Of a stretch of DNA of 64,000 bases, positions 42,278 through 51,584 are shown piece by piece; position 1 is the first letter of the stretch; each line of letters starts with the position of its first letter. The stretch comes from Glaciecola sp. 33A. GTDB taxonomy: Bacteria; Pseudomonadota; Gammaproteobacteria; Enterobacterales; Alteromonadaceae. The position numbers and the translations under genes are program-made. The stretch is from contig NZ_PJAR01000028.1 of assembly GCF_002836745.1 (NCBI RefSeq), positions 26,438 to 90,437 of the forward strand, in the 5' to 3' direction. The notes beneath the pieces were generated by a model. That model worked only from the letters and a program-made list of their open reading frames with translations, had not been told where the DNA came from and ran no database searches.

Positions 42278-44344
42278 TTACCAAATTTTCACACGCTCTT
42301 CCTCTGGAAGATAAAGTGCATCAGTTGGTTTCACGTCAAACGCGGTGTAGAACTCAGGAACGTTACGAACCGCTCCATTTGCACGGAATTGAGCAGGCGA
42401 GTGCGGGTCAGTATTGATTTGGCTTTTTAATGCTTCATCACGGTACTTACCAGCCCATACTTGAGCAAAACCAAGGAAAACACGCTGCTCACCTGTAAAC
42501 CCATCTAATATAGGTGAGGCTCCACCATTCAATGACATTTGATATGCTCTAAGCGCAATGCTTATGCCACCAAGGTCACCAATGTTTTCGCCTAATGTGA
42601 ACTCACCATTAACGAAGATACCTTCTAACGGTTCAAATGCATTATATTGTTCCACCAGTTTAGCTGTTCTGGTTTTAAATTCTTCACGGTCAGTATCAGT
42701 CCACCAATTGCGTAACACGCCGTCTCCGTCAAACGTGCTTCCGGCGTCATCAAAGCCATGACCAATTTCGTGACCGATAACTGCGCCGATACCACCGTAG
42801 TTAGCTGCATCATCCGCCTCTAAGTCAAAGAACGGAGGTTGTAAGATTGCCGCAGGAAACACAATTTCATTTGCCGTTGGATTGTAATAAGCATTTACTG
42901 TTTGTGGAGTCATACCCCATTCAGTTTTATCTACAGGCTTGCCTTGTTTGGCTAATTCTTCAGCATACGTCACATTTGCGGCATTGCGTAAATTACCAAA
43001 CAAGTCGGTATCAGATACCTCTAATGCAGAATAGTCTTTCCACTTATCAGGGTAGCCAATTTTCACCGTAAACTTAGATAATTTCTCAAGAGCTTGAATA
43101 CGTGTTTCATCAGTCATCCAATCCAGATCTTTAATACTTACTTCATAAGCGGAAATCAGGTTATCAACCATGACTTGCATGCGCTGTTTTGCTTCTGGCG
43201 GGAAGTGCTGTTTAACGTAAACTTTACCAATTACTTCACCCAATGTACTATTCAGTAACCCGGTCGCACGACGCCACATTGGACGTTGTTCTTCGACGCC
43301 ATATAAAATAGTGCTGTAGAAGTCAAAGTTTGCTTTATCCATTTCCATGTTTAATGAACTAGCTGAGGAATTAATTACGCCCCATTGTAAAAATGACTTC
43401 CAATCATCAAGTGACGTTTCAGCAATCACTTTATCGATCCCTGTTAAAAAGTCATTTTGCATGATTATCATACTTTCAGGCATGTCAAAACCAGATGCTT
43501 TCACGAAAACATCCCAGTTGAAATTAGGCATTAGGGCTTTTAATTCCTCCATGCTCAGTTTGTCATAGTTTTCAGCCCAATTTCTAGCTTGTTCTTTTTT
43601 CATGTGTTCTTGGGCAATTTTAGTTTCAAGTGCCAACAACATTTCAGCATTTTTAGCGCCATTTTCTATACCAGCTAAAGTAAACATTTTTTCAATGTGC
43701 GCTTGGTATGCGGCAAGAATTTTTGTACCATCTTCATCTTCTTTAAAATAGTACTCACGATCAGGTAAACCAATACCGGCTTGCCATGCATAGAGTGCGT
43801 AATCGTTTGGTGACTTAAAATCAGCATATTGGAAAAAACTGATTGGCGTGCCGTAACCATATTTGACTGAATACGCAAAGTATTCGACGAGTTGATCGTA
43901 GTTAGTAATTTTAGCAATTTTATCAAACTCCGATTTTAATGGTTTGATGCCCACTTTATTGCGGTTATCGATGTCGATGTATGAGCTATACATATCGCCA
44001 ACTTTTTGCTGATCAGAGCCGACTGCGTAGTCGCCCTGTGATGCTGCATCAATAATGGCCTTGACATGTTCTTGGGCTTCGTCTGCCAAAATTGCAAAGT
44101 TTCCGTAAGAAGCTTTGTCTGCAGGGATTTCTGTCGTTTTCAACCATGTACCATTCACATAATTAAAAAAGTTATCGCCGGGTTGTACACTTAAATCCAT
44201 GTTCTGAGTACGAATACCTGATTTCAGTGCGACTTTTTGTTCAGCCGCTATCGGCGTTATTTCTGTTGATTGTTGTGCTGGGGTGCAGGCGCCAACCGCA
44301 ATAGCTACACTAAGGCCTAATAGGGCCTTTTTGAGGTGCTTCAT
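42278..44344 (-). CDS. M13-family metallopeptidase (neprilysin/PepO type), lipoprotein
   Basis: The 688-residue product has a lipoprotein signal (SVAIAVGAC, Cys near residue 20), then the M13 N-domain (NFFNYVNGTWLKTTEIPADK near residue 60) and catalytic domain: zinc motif HEIGH in IGHEIGHGFDDAGSTF, the downstream Glu/Asp in GENIGDLGGISIA, and the substrate-binding NAYYNPTANEIVFPA. The final segment LYLPEEERVKIW ends in the W of the family. The enzyme should degrade oligopeptides in the periplasm. The gene is monocistronic and closed by a terminator. Confidence 0.94.
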   Translation of the reverse strand: MKHLKKALLGLSVAIAVGACTPAQQSTEITPIAAEQKVALKSGIRTQNMDLSVQPGDNFFNYVNGTWLKTTEIPADKASYGNFAILADEAQEHVKAIIDAASQGDYAVGSDQQKVGDMYSSYIDIDNRNKVGIKPLKSEFDKIAKITNYDQLVEYFAYSVKYGYGTPISFFQYADFKSPNDYALYAWQAGIGLPDREYYFKEDEDGTKILAAYQAHIEKMFTLAGIENGAKNAEMLLALETKIAQEHMKKEQARNWAENYDKLSMEELKALMPNFNWDVFVKASGFDMPESMIIMQNDFLTGIDKVIAETSLDDWKSFLQWGVINSSASSLNMEMDKANFDFYSTILYGVEEQRPMWRRATGLLNSTLGEVIGKVYVKQHFPPEAKQRMQVMVDNLISAYEVSIKDLDWMTDETRIQALEKLSKFTVKIGYPDKWKDYSALEVSDTDLFGNLRNAANVTYAEELAKQGKPVDKTEWGMTPQTVNAYYNPTANEIVFPAAILQPPFFDLEADDAANYGGIGAVIGHEIGHGFDDAGSTFDGDGVLRNWWTDTDREEFKTRTAKLVEQYNAFEPLEGIFVNGEFTLGENIGDLGGISIALRAYQMSLNGGASPILDGFTGEQRVFLGFAQVWAGKYRDEALKSQINTDPHSPAQFRANGAVRNVPEFYTAFDVKPTDALYLPEEERVKIW

Positions 44345-44583
44345 TTTGATGTCCTATGGTTCTGTTATTTGATGTTCACTACATTATAGCCAAAGCAGAA
44401 AGAATCAACTACAAACACGAAATTGAAATAACTTGTAACATTAAAGGGTTTATTAGATGACGCAGACGAGCCATACGTACTCTTGCTCTGCAATGTTTGC
44501 GATAGCTATTTACGGGCATTCACATAAGATACGATTATTATATTGGTTTGTCAGAATGTTAAGTTAACTAAAAAGGAAGAAAT

Positions 44584-44997
44584 ATGAATGCATCAATTAT
44601 TGTATTATTAGGTTATATAAGTTGGACACTAGTATTGTTATTAGCGTTGGCTTTTTACCGCACTTATTTATCGCAGAGTGGTAAATTTAAAGGCCTTAAG
44701 TTTCAGGCCGACGGTTCAGATGTGCCGGAGTTTGGTAACAGATTGACTCGTGCACAGGCAAATTGTGTTGAATGTTTTAGCTTTATTGGCGGCGTCCTCC
44801 TATTAGCTATTGCAACCGATTCGACAGCTATTACCAATGGACTTGCTTATATATTATTAGCGGCAAGATTGGGCCAATCAATCGTGCATTTAGTATCAAC
44901 CACTAATATAGCGATTCAAGCTCGATTTGTTTTCTTTTTAATTCAATTCGGTATTGTTATCTACTGGGTTTTGACGCTTTTTACGAAGTTTCTTTAG
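44584..44997 (+). CDS. MAPEG-family membrane protein
   Basis: The 137-residue product has four hydrophobic segments and the MAPEG core: RLTRAQANCVECFSF near residue 55 and ILLAARLGQSIVHLVS near residue 90, the latter carrying the R-x-x-H-like pattern of this glutathione-linked family. Bacterial members are often GST-like or detoxification enzymes, but substrates are unassigned. A GGAAG Shine-Dalgarno precedes ATG 44584. It is divergent from the M13 peptidase gene, with about 240 bases between starts. Confidence 0.88.
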   Translation: MNASIIVLLGYISWTLVLLLALAFYRTYLSQSGKFKGLKFQADGSDVPEFGNRLTRAQANCVECFSFIGGVLLLAIATDSTAITNGLAYILLAARLGQSIVHLVSTTNIAIQARFVFFLIQFGIVIYWVLTLFTKFL

Positions 44998-45301
44998 TGA
45001 ACTCAGTAAAGGAGACAGTTGCTTACTGCTGAGTTACCGTTTTTAATTTTTGGCACTCAGCAACAGCTGTAAAACATGGAAAAGATTGTTGGACTGGTTC
45101 AGCAATCCTATCTGTGTTGATGTAATAATAGCGAGGAATTGGTATAATGCTGAAGCGGTATGATGCATTTCCTAAACAGCTTCTAGTATCTGAGTCAAAA
45201 TTAAGTATCAATAGCTTGAGCACCGAATAAATTAAACCAAAAAATCATAGTTTGTCGCTACCCTACTACCTAATTTACATCTAATTAAATAAAGAGAGAG
45301 C
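44998..45301. other. 304-bp gap with possible terminator, no gene
   Basis: The first 60 bases hold the competing hairpins described separately. A 66-codon minus-strand frame (45023-45223, GTG start, containing PIPRYYYIN and CFTAVAEC) is open but lacks a relative or good Shine-Dalgarno. Otherwise nothing is seen except the leader of the ABC exporter gene, with AAAGAGAGAG before ATG 45302. Confidence 0.5.
45000..45050 (+). terminator. Possible terminator with alternative pairing after the MAPEG gene
   Basis: AACTCAGTAA (45000-45009) pairs with TTACTGCTGAGTT (45023-45035, a 3-base bulge), followed by T-rich 45039-45050. The same CTGAGT segment can instead pair with ACTCAGCA at 45055-45062 (8 bp). 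Confidence 0.4.
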
Positions 45302-47143
45302 ATGTTTTCATTTTTTGAAAATCTAACCAAAGCGTTCCCAGAAGATGCCCCCGTGCAGCCACCTAAAGACTTCGTCGCATTCTGTCGTTATTATTCTTCG
45401 GGTATGTGGAAAGTACTAATTACTGTATCAATTATTAGCGCCGTGGTTGCCATTTTAGAAGTGTCGTTGTTTGGTTATATGGGGCAACTTGTTGATTGGT
45501 TTGCAACTCGTGACAAAGCCACGTTTATTGCACAAGAAATGAATAGCTTGATCTGGATGGGATTAGTTGTGATGGTTTTTTTACCGGTACTGGTAATTCT
45601 CCAATCGGCGCTAACGCATCAATCTTTATTGGGTAATTTTCCGATGCGCATTCGTTGGCAAGCACATAGGTATCTTTTAGGGCAAAGCTTATCATTTTAT
45701 CAAGACGAGTTTGCAGGGCGCGTCGCGACAAAAGTGATGCAAACCGCGTTGTCTGTGCGCGAGACAGTCATGAAAATCATGAACCTTGCGGTTTATATTT
45801 GCGTGTACTTTATCAGTATTATCGTACTGGTTTTTTCTACTGACTGGCGTTTAAGTGTGCCATTAATCATCTGGCTAGTAGCGTATGTGATTATTCTTCG
45901 AGCGCTCCTCCCTAGACTAAAAGCAATTTCCCAAAAACAAGCAGACGCTCGCTCTATTATGACGGGCCGAATTATTGATAGTTACACTAATATTATGACT
46001 GTCAAATTGTTTTCGCATAACAAGCGTGAAGAAGACTACGCGCGGGAAGGAATGGATGGGTTTCTGCAGACCGTCTACCCGCAAATGCGTTTGGTTACGG
46101 TTTTACAGGCTTGCGTTTGGGCGAGCAACTCGTTGTTGGTTTTTTCAATATCGGCACTCGCAATCTACTTATGGGTAAATGGCGTTGTGTCGCCTGGTGA
46201 TATTGCGATAGCGGTGAGCTTAAGCTTACGTTTAAATGGTATGTCGCAGTGGATAATGTGGGAAGTTTCGGCGTTATTTGAAAATATTGGGACCGTTCAA
46301 GATGGGATTAATACGCTCGCAATGCCCGCATCTATTGAAGACAGAATCAATGCGCCGATGCTGAAAGTGAAGGGTGGTGGGATTGAATTCAAAGCCGTTA
46401 ATTTTGCATATGTAGCCAAAAACAATACTGAAATAAAAGTATTGGAAAACTTAAATATTAGCATTAGAGAAGGGGAAAAAGTGGGACTGGTAGGACGCTC
46501 GGGTGCGGGTAAGTCAACCTTAGTAAACTTGCTCTTGCGTTTTTACGACATTCAATCTGGAAAAATTGTTATCGACGGACAAGACATTACCGGCGTTAAG
46601 CAAGAGAGTCTGCGCAGGCATATTAGCATGGTGACGCAAGACACCTCATTGATGCACCGCAGTGTGCGCGACAATATTATTTATGGTCGGACGGACGCCA
46701 CAGATGAGGATATGATAAAAGCAGCTAAACAAGCTGAGGCGCACGACTTTATTTTGTTACTGAGCGATGCAAAAGGCCGCACAGGTTATGATGCTCATGT
46801 TGGAGAGCGCGGAGTTAAGCTATCTGGTGGTCAAAGGCAACGTATTGCGATTGCCAGAGTTATGCTAAAAGATGCGCCTATCCTTATTCTAGATGAAGCA
46901 ACGTCGGCGTTAGATTCAGAAGTTGAAGCGGCTATTCAGCAATGCTTGGACCAAGTTATGCAACGCAAGACAGTATTAGCTATTGCTCATCGACTATCTA
47001 CTATTGCGCAAATGGACCGTTTGTTAGTGCTGGACAAAGGCAAGGTTGTAGAGTCAGGCAACCATCAAGAATTACTTGAAAAAAATGGAATTTACGCCAA
47101 GTTATGGGCACATCAAACCGGCGGATTTATTGGTGTTAATTAG
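45302..47143 (+). CDS. ABC exporter, fused membrane and ATPase domains
   Basis: The 613-residue half-transporter has six membrane helices in its first 330 residues (type IV exporter fold) and an ATPase domain: Walker A LVGRSGAGKSTLVN near residue 400, Q-loop, signature LSGGQRQRIAIARV near residue 510, Walker B PILILDEATSALD, and the H-loop AIAHRLSTIA. It should work as a homodimer and export a lipophilic compound; the substrate is unknown. It lies just upstream of tRNA-Trp-secE where other gammaproteobacteria often have tuf. Confidence 0.94.
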   Translation: MFSFFENLTKAFPEDAPVQPPKDFVAFCRYYSSGMWKVLITVSIISAVVAILEVSLFGYMGQLVDWFATRDKATFIAQEMNSLIWMGLVVMVFLPVLVILQSALTHQSLLGNFPMRIRWQAHRYLLGQSLSFYQDEFAGRVATKVMQTALSVRETVMKIMNLAVYICVYFISIIVLVFSTDWRLSVPLIIWLVAYVIILRALLPRLKAISQKQADARSIMTGRIIDSYTNIMTVKLFSHNKREEDYAREGMDGFLQTVYPQMRLVTVLQACVWASNSLLVFSISALAIYLWVNGVVSPGDIAIAVSLSLRLNGMSQWIMWEVSALFENIGTVQDGINTLAMPASIEDRINAPMLKVKGGGIEFKAVNFAYVAKNNTEIKVLENLNISIREGEKVGLVGRSGAGKSTLVNLLLRFYDIQSGKIVIDGQDITGVKQESLRRHISMVTQDTSLMHRSVRDNIIYGRTDATDEDMIKAAKQAEAHDFILLLSDAKGRTGYDAHVGERGVKLSGGQRQRIAIARVMLKDAPILILDEATSALDSEVEAAIQQCLDQVMQRKTVLAIAHRLSTIAQMDRLLVLDKGKVVESGNHQELLEKNGIYAKLWAHQTGGFIGVN

Positions 47144-47492
47144 AGGCAGAGGTAAAACATACCTTAAAATAAATACGCTATACTCTGTTCACTCATATTG
47201 TATTGGGATGCTCAATCTTGGCTTGTAATACTAATTAATGCAGACCTTGGCAAAAGTGGATTTGTTCTCGAACAATCGGTGATATTTTGAGCTCTACCCA
47301 CATATTAAAAATAGAGTGTTAGCCCTACAAAGCATTAATTTGCTAGAATAGTGCAACTAAGCGGTGCAAGGTACTTGTATAACTTGTTTGCATGAGTATA
47401 ATACTGCTCCCTCCCTTATGACGCTGATGACTTCCTTTCAAGAACACAACATCACAAGGGAATTGCAGCTGAAAAATGTATCGCACGGATTT
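47144..47492. other. 349-bp gap upstream of tRNA-Trp
   Basis: It holds the tRNA-Trp promoter listed separately and an extended -10-like TGCTAGAAT at 47341-47349. No protein frame is convincing, and no remnant of tuf is seen. Confidence 0.5.
47375..47402 (+). promoter_or_regulatory. Sigma-70 promoter for tRNA-Trp (and possibly secE-nusG)
   Basis: -35 TTGTAT (47375-47380), 16-bp spacer and a consensus -10 TATAAT (47397-47402), followed by a pyrimidine/GC-rich discriminator CTGCTCCCTCCC as at growth-regulated stable RNA promoters. Transcription would start near 47409, leaving an 84-base leader to be processed. Confidence 0.6.
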
Positions 47493-47569
47493 AGGGGTGT
47501 AGTTCCAATTGGTAGAACAGCGGTCTCCAAAACCGATGGCTGGGGGTTCGAGTCCCTCCACCCCTGCCA
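47493..47569 (+). tRNA. tRNA-Trp (anticodon CCA)
   Basis: The 77-base tRNA starts AGGGGTG and its acceptor pairs with CACCCCT, followed by G and an encoded CCA. The anticodon loop CTCCAAA has the anticodon CCA. The T arm GGGTTCGAGTCCC is canonical. A tRNA-Trp directly before secE-nusG is typical of this part of gammaproteobacterial genomes. Confidence 0.97.
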
Positions 47570-47653
47570 CTTTTTATAGTGGCATAGGTCCGACGTAACA
47601 ATTTAATTAATAGCTCGCTAATTTTAGGCGCAGCTAGTTTAGGGTAACCACTG

Positions 47654-48031
47654 ATGAGTGATAAGGCAGAAAACGCGTCTAATCCGTTAGACCTCGCAAA
47701 ATGGATTATAGTGATCGCCCTTTTAGGTGGTTTGGTTTACGCATACAGTGCGTATGAAGAAATATCTGTGTTATACAGGGCACTTGCCGCTGTTAGTATC
47801 GTGGTTATTTCCTTAGGCATTGCGGCAACAACGCAAAAAGGTAGTAACTTTCTGGTATTTGCAAAAGATGCCCGCACTGAAGTTCGCAAAGTTATTTGGC
47901 CTAGCCGCAGTGAAGCAAATCGAATGACACTTATTATTCTCTTGGCCACTGCAGTTGTTGGTTTGATGCTATATCTGATTGACATGGTTTTAGTTTATGT
48001 AATTGGCTTAATTACCAACATCGGAGTGTAA
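47654..48031 (+). CDS. secE: Preprotein translocase subunit SecE
   Basis: SecE is the essential clamp of the SecYEG channel. The 125-residue product has three hydrophobic segments as in E. coli, and the conserved cytosolic amphipathic helix [21 protein letters not shown] (split here: [21 protein letters not shown]) before the last transmembrane helix. It starts 85 bases after the tRNA and nusG follows by three bases, so tRNA-Trp-secE-nusG is probably one transcript. Confidence 0.97.
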   Translation: MSDKAENASNPLDLAKWIIVIALLGGLVYAYSAYEEISVLYRALAAVSIVVISLGIAATTQKGSNFLVFAKDARTEVRKVIWPSRSEANRMTLIILLATAVVGLMLYLIDMVLVYVIGLITNIGV

Positions 48032-48033
48032 GC

Positions 48034-48570
48034 ATGTCTGACAAAAAATGGTATGTAGTGCAAGCATTCTCACAATATGAAGGTCGTGTTCAAAAGACAC
48101 TGGTCGAATATATCAAAATGCACGGTATGGAAGATTACTTCGGTGAGATTTTAGTACCTACCGAAGAAGTAGTAGAAATGCGGGCAGGTCAAAAGCGCAA
48201 ATCTGAGCGTAAATTCTTCCCCGGTTACGTGCTAGTTGAAATGGAAATGAATGAAGATTCTTGGCATTTAGTTAAAAGTATTCCACGTGTTCTAGGTTTC
48301 ATCGGCGGCACATCCGACCGTCCGATGCCAATTACCCAGAAAGAGGCTGATGCTATATTAAATCGTCTGCAAGAAGGCGTTGATAAGCCAAGACCAAAAA
48401 CATTGTTCGAGCCGGGCGAAGTTGTTCGTGTTACTGATGGTCCGTTCGCGGATTTCAATGGCACAGTAGAGGAAGTAGACTACGAAAAAAGCCGCTTGAA
48501 AGTGTCCGTATTGATATTTGGGCGCTCAACACCAGTCGAATTAGAATTTGGTCAAGTAGAAAAAGGTTAA
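48034..48570 (+). CDS. nusG: Transcription termination/antitermination factor NusG
   Basis: NusG binds RNA polymerase and links it to Rho or the ribosome. The 178-residue product has the NGN domain ([31 protein letters not shown]) and the C-terminal KOW domain ([20 protein letters not shown]). Length is normal. A clear intrinsic terminator follows 27 bases after the stop, so unlike in some species it is transcriptionally separated from rplK. Confidence 0.98.
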   Translation: MSDKKWYVVQAFSQYEGRVQKTLVEYIKMHGMEDYFGEILVPTEEVVEMRAGQKRKSERKFFPGYVLVEMEMNEDSWHLVKSIPRVLGFIGGTSDRPMPITQKEADAILNRLQEGVDKPRPKTLFEPGEVVRVTDGPFADFNGTVEEVDYEKSRLKVSVLIFGRSTPVELEFGQVEKG

Positions 48571-48596
48571 CTATTTTACTAAAATTCAATAACAAG

Positions 48597-48625
48597 AAAT
48601 CCAGCTTAAGCACTGGATTTTTTTT
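48597..48625 (+). terminator. Rho-independent terminator after nusG
   Basis: AAATCCAG (48597-48604) pairs with CTGGATTT (48613-48620) over an 8-base loop, with an eight-T run. Confidence 0.9.
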
Positions 48626-48731
48626 GCTCATGATTAACTAGGCATTCCTAATAAAGCCTAACCGTTGTCGCTTTATTAAATAATTGTAATAAAGCAACTA
48701 ATTATGACTTTCCTTTGTATATATGTGCTGA

Positions 48732-48749
48732 AGTACGAATCGTCGTACT
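48732..48749. promoter_or_regulatory. Inverted repeat before the FAS1 gene
   Basis: AGTACGA (48732-48738) and TCGTACT (48743-48749) form a perfect 7-bp repeat around ATCG, 34 bases before the ATG. A second 9-bp repeat (GCTTTATTA 48670-48678 with TAATAAAGC 48687-48695) lies further upstream. These may be operator sites or 5' UTR hairpins. Confidence 0.4.
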
Positions 48750-48783
48750 CGTCCCAACTACAACGTTCCATTAAGGAAGAATT

Positions 48784-49293
48784 ATGAAAAGCGTGATTAA
48801 TAATACAATGAAATTGGTTTCAACAATGCTACTGGCTGCGGTTTTTTCAGCAAACGTAATGGCTGGAAGCTATGGAAAGAAAATGGACATTGTAGATACA
48901 GCGGCTAACAACAGCGATTTTTCTACATTGGTTGCTGCTGTAAAAGCGGCTGGTTTAGTTGATGCATTGAAAGCTGACGGCCCATTGACAGTGTTTGCTC
49001 CAACGAATGAAGCATTTGCAAAATTACCTGCAGGAACAGTTGAGTCATTGTTGTTGCCAGAAAATAAAGATAAATTAATACAAATTTTAACGTACCACGT
49101 GGTAGCTGGCGAAGTAATGGCAGCCGACGTAGTTAAACTGACTTCTGCTACGACTTTAGAAGGTTCAGATATTACTGTAGTAGTAAGTGACGGTGGTGTT
49201 AAAGTTGATAACGCTAACGTAGTAACGACAGATATTAAGACATCTAATGGTGTTATTCACGTGATTGACACTGTAATTATGCCAAAAGGCTAG
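48784..49293 (+). CDS. FAS1 (fasciclin) domain secreted protein
   Basis: The 169-residue product has a Sec signal peptide (residues 1-27, ending NVMA) and one FAS1 domain: the H1 box [22 protein letters not shown] near residue 75 (read as [22 protein letters not shown]), [10 protein letters not shown] near residue 103 and the H2 box [14 protein letters not shown] at the end. Such proteins are periplasmic or extracellular and act in adhesion or envelope interactions. It has its own terminators on both sides, so it is an independent unit between nusG and rplK, where most relatives have nothing. Confidence 0.95.
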   Translation: MKSVINNTMKLVSTMLLAAVFSANVMAGSYGKKMDIVDTAANNSDFSTLVAAVKAAGLVDALKADGPLTVFAPTNEAFAKLPAGTVESLLLPENKDKLIQILTYHVVAGEVMAADVVKLTSATTLEGSDITVVVSDGGVKVDNANVVTTDIKTSNGVIHVIDTVIMPKG

Positions 49294-49318
49294 TCATAGT
49301 TTTAAACGAATACTTAAG

Positions 49319-49344
49319 AGGTCACCTTTTAGGTGGCCTTTTTT
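49319..49344 (+). terminator. Rho-independent terminator after the FAS1 gene
   Basis: AGGTCACC (49319-49326) pairs with GGTGGCCT (49332-49339, one G-U) over TTTTA, followed by a T run. Confidence 0.87.
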
Positions 49345-49435
49345 AGCATTAGTCAATCGAGCTTGCGTAAATATTACTATCCCAATAACGTCGGTTATTT
49401 TATTCAAGGTATTTACGATATACTTGAATTAAGGC

Positions 49436-49464
49436 TTGTATTTAAATCATCAAAAGCCTATACT
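49436..49464 (+). promoter_or_regulatory. Sigma-70 promoter of the rplK-rplA operon
   Basis: -35 TTGTAT (49436-49441), 17-bp spacer and -10 TATACT (49459-49464), followed by a GC-rich discriminator TTGCGCCC as expected for stringently controlled ribosomal promoters. The start would be near 49471, about 85 bases before rplK. Confidence 0.72.
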
Positions 49465-49554
49465 TTGCGCCCTTTTTTATGCATCGGGAAGCCGTTTGAG
49501 AAGATATTCTCTGTATCTTTAAGGCGTTATACCCACTAATAGAGAGTAAATATA

Positions 49555-49983
49555 ATGGCGAAGAAAGTCACTGGCTTAATTAAGCTACAGGTTGCGGCAG
49601 GCGCTGCTAACCCAAGTCCACCCGTTGGTCCTGCGCTAGGTCAACATGGTGTGAATATCATGGAATTCTGTAAAGCATTTAATGCGAAAACACAGGAACT
49701 TGAGAAAGGCGCTCCAGTACCAGTAGAGATTACTGTGTACGAAGATCGTTCTTTTACATTCGTAACAAAAACTCCTCCAGCATCCTTCTTACTAAAGAAA
49801 GCTGCAGGTATCAAGAGTGGTTCTGGTCGTCCTAATACTGAAAAAGTGGGTAAAGTTACTCGCGCTCAGTTAGAAGAGATCGCAAAATTAAAAGAACCTG
49901 ATTTGACAGCATCTGGTTTAGAAGCTGCCGTAAACACCATCGCGGGTTCTGCTCGTAGCATGGGCTTGGTAGTAGAGGGTTAA
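49555..49983 (+). CDS. rplK: 50S ribosomal protein L11
   Basis: L11 binds the GTPase-associated centre of 23S rRNA and is needed for stringent activation of RelA. The 142-residue product has the proline-helix N-domain ([21 protein letters not shown] split as [23 protein letters not shown]) and the rRNA-binding C-domain ending MGLVVEG. It is four bases upstream of rplA. Confidence 0.98.
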   Translation: MAKKVTGLIKLQVAAGAANPSPPVGPALGQHGVNIMEFCKAFNAKTQELEKGAPVPVEITVYEDRSFTFVTKTPPASFLLKKAAGIKSGSGRPNTEKVGKVTRAQLEEIAKLKEPDLTASGLEAAVNTIAGSARSMGLVVEG

Positions 49984-49987
49984 TAGA

Positions 49988-50689
49988 ATGGCAAAATTAT
50001 CTAAAAGAATGCGCAACATTTTTGAAAAAGTTGACGCAAGTAAAGAATACGAAATTAATGAAGCGGTAGCGTTACTTAAAGAACTTGCAACGGTTAAGTT
50101 CTCAGAAAGCGTTGACGTTGCAATTAACTTGGGTATCGATGCACGTAAATCTGACCAAAACGTTCGTGGTGCAACGGTACTGCCAAACGGTACTGGTAAA
50201 GATGTTCGTGTTGCTGTATTCACTCAAGGTGCCAATGTTGAAGCTGCAAAAGCTGCTGGTGCCGATATCGTTGGTATGGAAGACCTCGCTGAGTTGGTAA
50301 AAAAAGGCGAAATGAATTTTGATGTAGTTGTCGCTAGCCCAGACGCAATGCGTGTCGTTGGTACTCTAGGTCAAATTCTTGGTCCACGTGGTCTTATGCC
50401 TAACCCTAAAACGGGTACGGTTACTCCAGACGTCGCTACTGCAGTTAAAAATGCAAAAGCGGGTCAGGTTAGATACCGTAACGATAAGAACGGTATTATT
50501 CACGCTAGCATTGGTAAAATTGCTTTTGAAGCAAACCATATTCAAGAAAACCTTGAGTCATTGCTAGAAGCATTGAAGAAAGCAAAGCCTTCTTCTGCTA
50601 AAGGAACATATATACAAAAAGTTAGTTTAAGCACAACAATGGGTGCTGGCGTTGTCGTAAGCCAGAGTTCATTGATTCAAAAAGTTTAA
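49988..50689 (+). CDS. rplA: 50S ribosomal protein L1
   Basis: L1 forms the mobile L1 stalk and represses its own operon by binding the leader mRNA. The 233-residue product begins [20 protein letters not shown] and includes [14 protein letters not shown] near residue 130, the invariant rRNA-binding turn. It shares an operon with rplK. The following 321-base gap before rplJ contains the L10 regulatory leader. Confidence 0.98.
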   Translation: MAKLSKRMRNIFEKVDASKEYEINEAVALLKELATVKFSESVDVAINLGIDARKSDQNVRGATVLPNGTGKDVRVAVFTQGANVEAAKAAGADIVGMEDLAELVKKGEMNFDVVVASPDAMRVVGTLGQILGPRGLMPNPKTGTVTPDVATAVKNAKAGQVRYRNDKNGIIHASIGKIAFEANHIQENLESLLEALKKAKPSSAKGTYIQKVSLSTTMGAGVVVSQSSLIQKV

Positions 50690-50712
50690 CTAGCTTCTCT
50701 CTTTAAGGTTGT

Positions 50713-50853
50713 GGGTTGGAGTTGTTTGCGCCAAAAGCGTAAGTCAACTCCCGTCCAAGACCGCAGGCGCTGGGCAGTGAAAGAAGTAAGAGAACTTTCA
50801 CACACTTCGAAAGAAGCGAATGTCATAGCTTAATACTACCTGCGCAGACGGTG
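50713..50853 (+). ncRNA. L10 ribosomal protein leader (autoregulatory mRNA element)
   Basis: This leader matches the L10 element seen in E. coli. GGAGTTG (50718-50724) pairs with CAACTCC (50745-50751); CCGTC (50751-50755) with GACGG (50847-50851); and CGCAGG (50762-50767) with CCTGCG (50839-50844), leaving the bulge AAGACCG that forms the L10(L12)4 kink-turn site. Binding of excess L10-L12 represses rplJL translation. It lies about 160 bases before the true rplJ start. Confidence 0.85.
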
Positions 50854-51010
50854 GTTTCAACTCAGACTCTCTGGGAATGAACACCGTAGAGCGGTACAAG
50901 GTATGTTTCAGATGTTTTCATCCAGCATATTAAGTATCAATCTGTAAACACTGATGAAAGTAAGAGTCGAAAGACGCAAACTCAATTCAGATTTTAAGAA
51001 GGTGAACTCA

Positions 51011-51529
51011 GTGGCATTAGGCTTAGCAGCAAAAAAAGAGATCGTAGCTGAAATAAATGAAGTTGCTTCTCGCGCTCTATCCGTTGCCGTCGCTGAATAC
51101 CGTGGGATGGAAGTTCGTGAACTGACTGAACTCCGCATTAAAGCTCGTGAGCAGGGCGTATACCTCAAAGTAATACGCAATACTCTAGCTAAACGTGGAT
51201 TGGCAGACAGTAAATTTGCAGACATCGACAGTGCCTTAATTGGTCCTTTAATTTATGGTTTTTCTATTGAAGCTCCAGGCGCGGCAGCGCGCTTGTTTAA
51301 AGACTTCTCTAAAACTAACCCTAAATTACAGGTAACGGCATTGTCAATTGGTAGCGGTCTATTAGGTCCAGAGAAATTGGATGCAGTAGCTTCACTACCG
51401 ACCCGCGACGAAGCACTTGCAAGATTACTTGCAACCTTCAAAGCGCCTGTTGAGAAATTCGTTCGTACGATTAACGAAGTTCCTAGCAAGTTTGTGCGTG
51501 TATTGGCGGCGATCAAAGAAGAAAAATAA
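51011..51529 (+). CDS. rplJ: 50S ribosomal protein L10
   Basis: L10 anchors the L7/L12 dimers on the ribosomal stalk. I place the start at GTG 51011, giving 172 residues beginning [20 protein letters not shown], which aligns with the E. coli N-terminus MALRLEDKKAIVAEVNEVAK; AAGGTG precedes it by about seven bases. An upstream in-frame ATG at 50954 would add 19 residues not found in the family and would run into the leader. Other conserved parts are [13 protein letters not shown] and [11 protein letters not shown]. Repressed by its own complex through the upstream leader. Confidence 0.93.
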   Translation: MALGLAAKKEIVAEINEVASRALSVAVAEYRGMEVRELTELRIKAREQGVYLKVIRNTLAKRGLADSKFADIDSALIGPLIYGFSIEAPGAAARLFKDFSKTNPKLQVTALSIGSGLLGPEKLDAVASLPTRDEALARLLATFKAPVEKFVRTINEVPSKFVRVLAAIKEEK

Positions 51530-51584
51530 TTTTCTTTTTTGGCATTATAATTTTTAACATTCAAAACCCCAGGAGTTTAGAGAA

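Noticed and set aside
45023..45223. 66-codon minus-strand frame with GTG start after the MAPEG gene
   Set aside because: It overlaps the likely terminator hairpins of the MAPEG gene, has no clear Shine-Dalgarno and no known relative; could be a remnant, but the evidence is too thin.
50954..51010. Upstream ATG as the rplJ start
   Set aside because: It would add 19 residues absent from L10 proteins, while GTG 51011 has a better Shine-Dalgarno and aligns with the family N-terminus.
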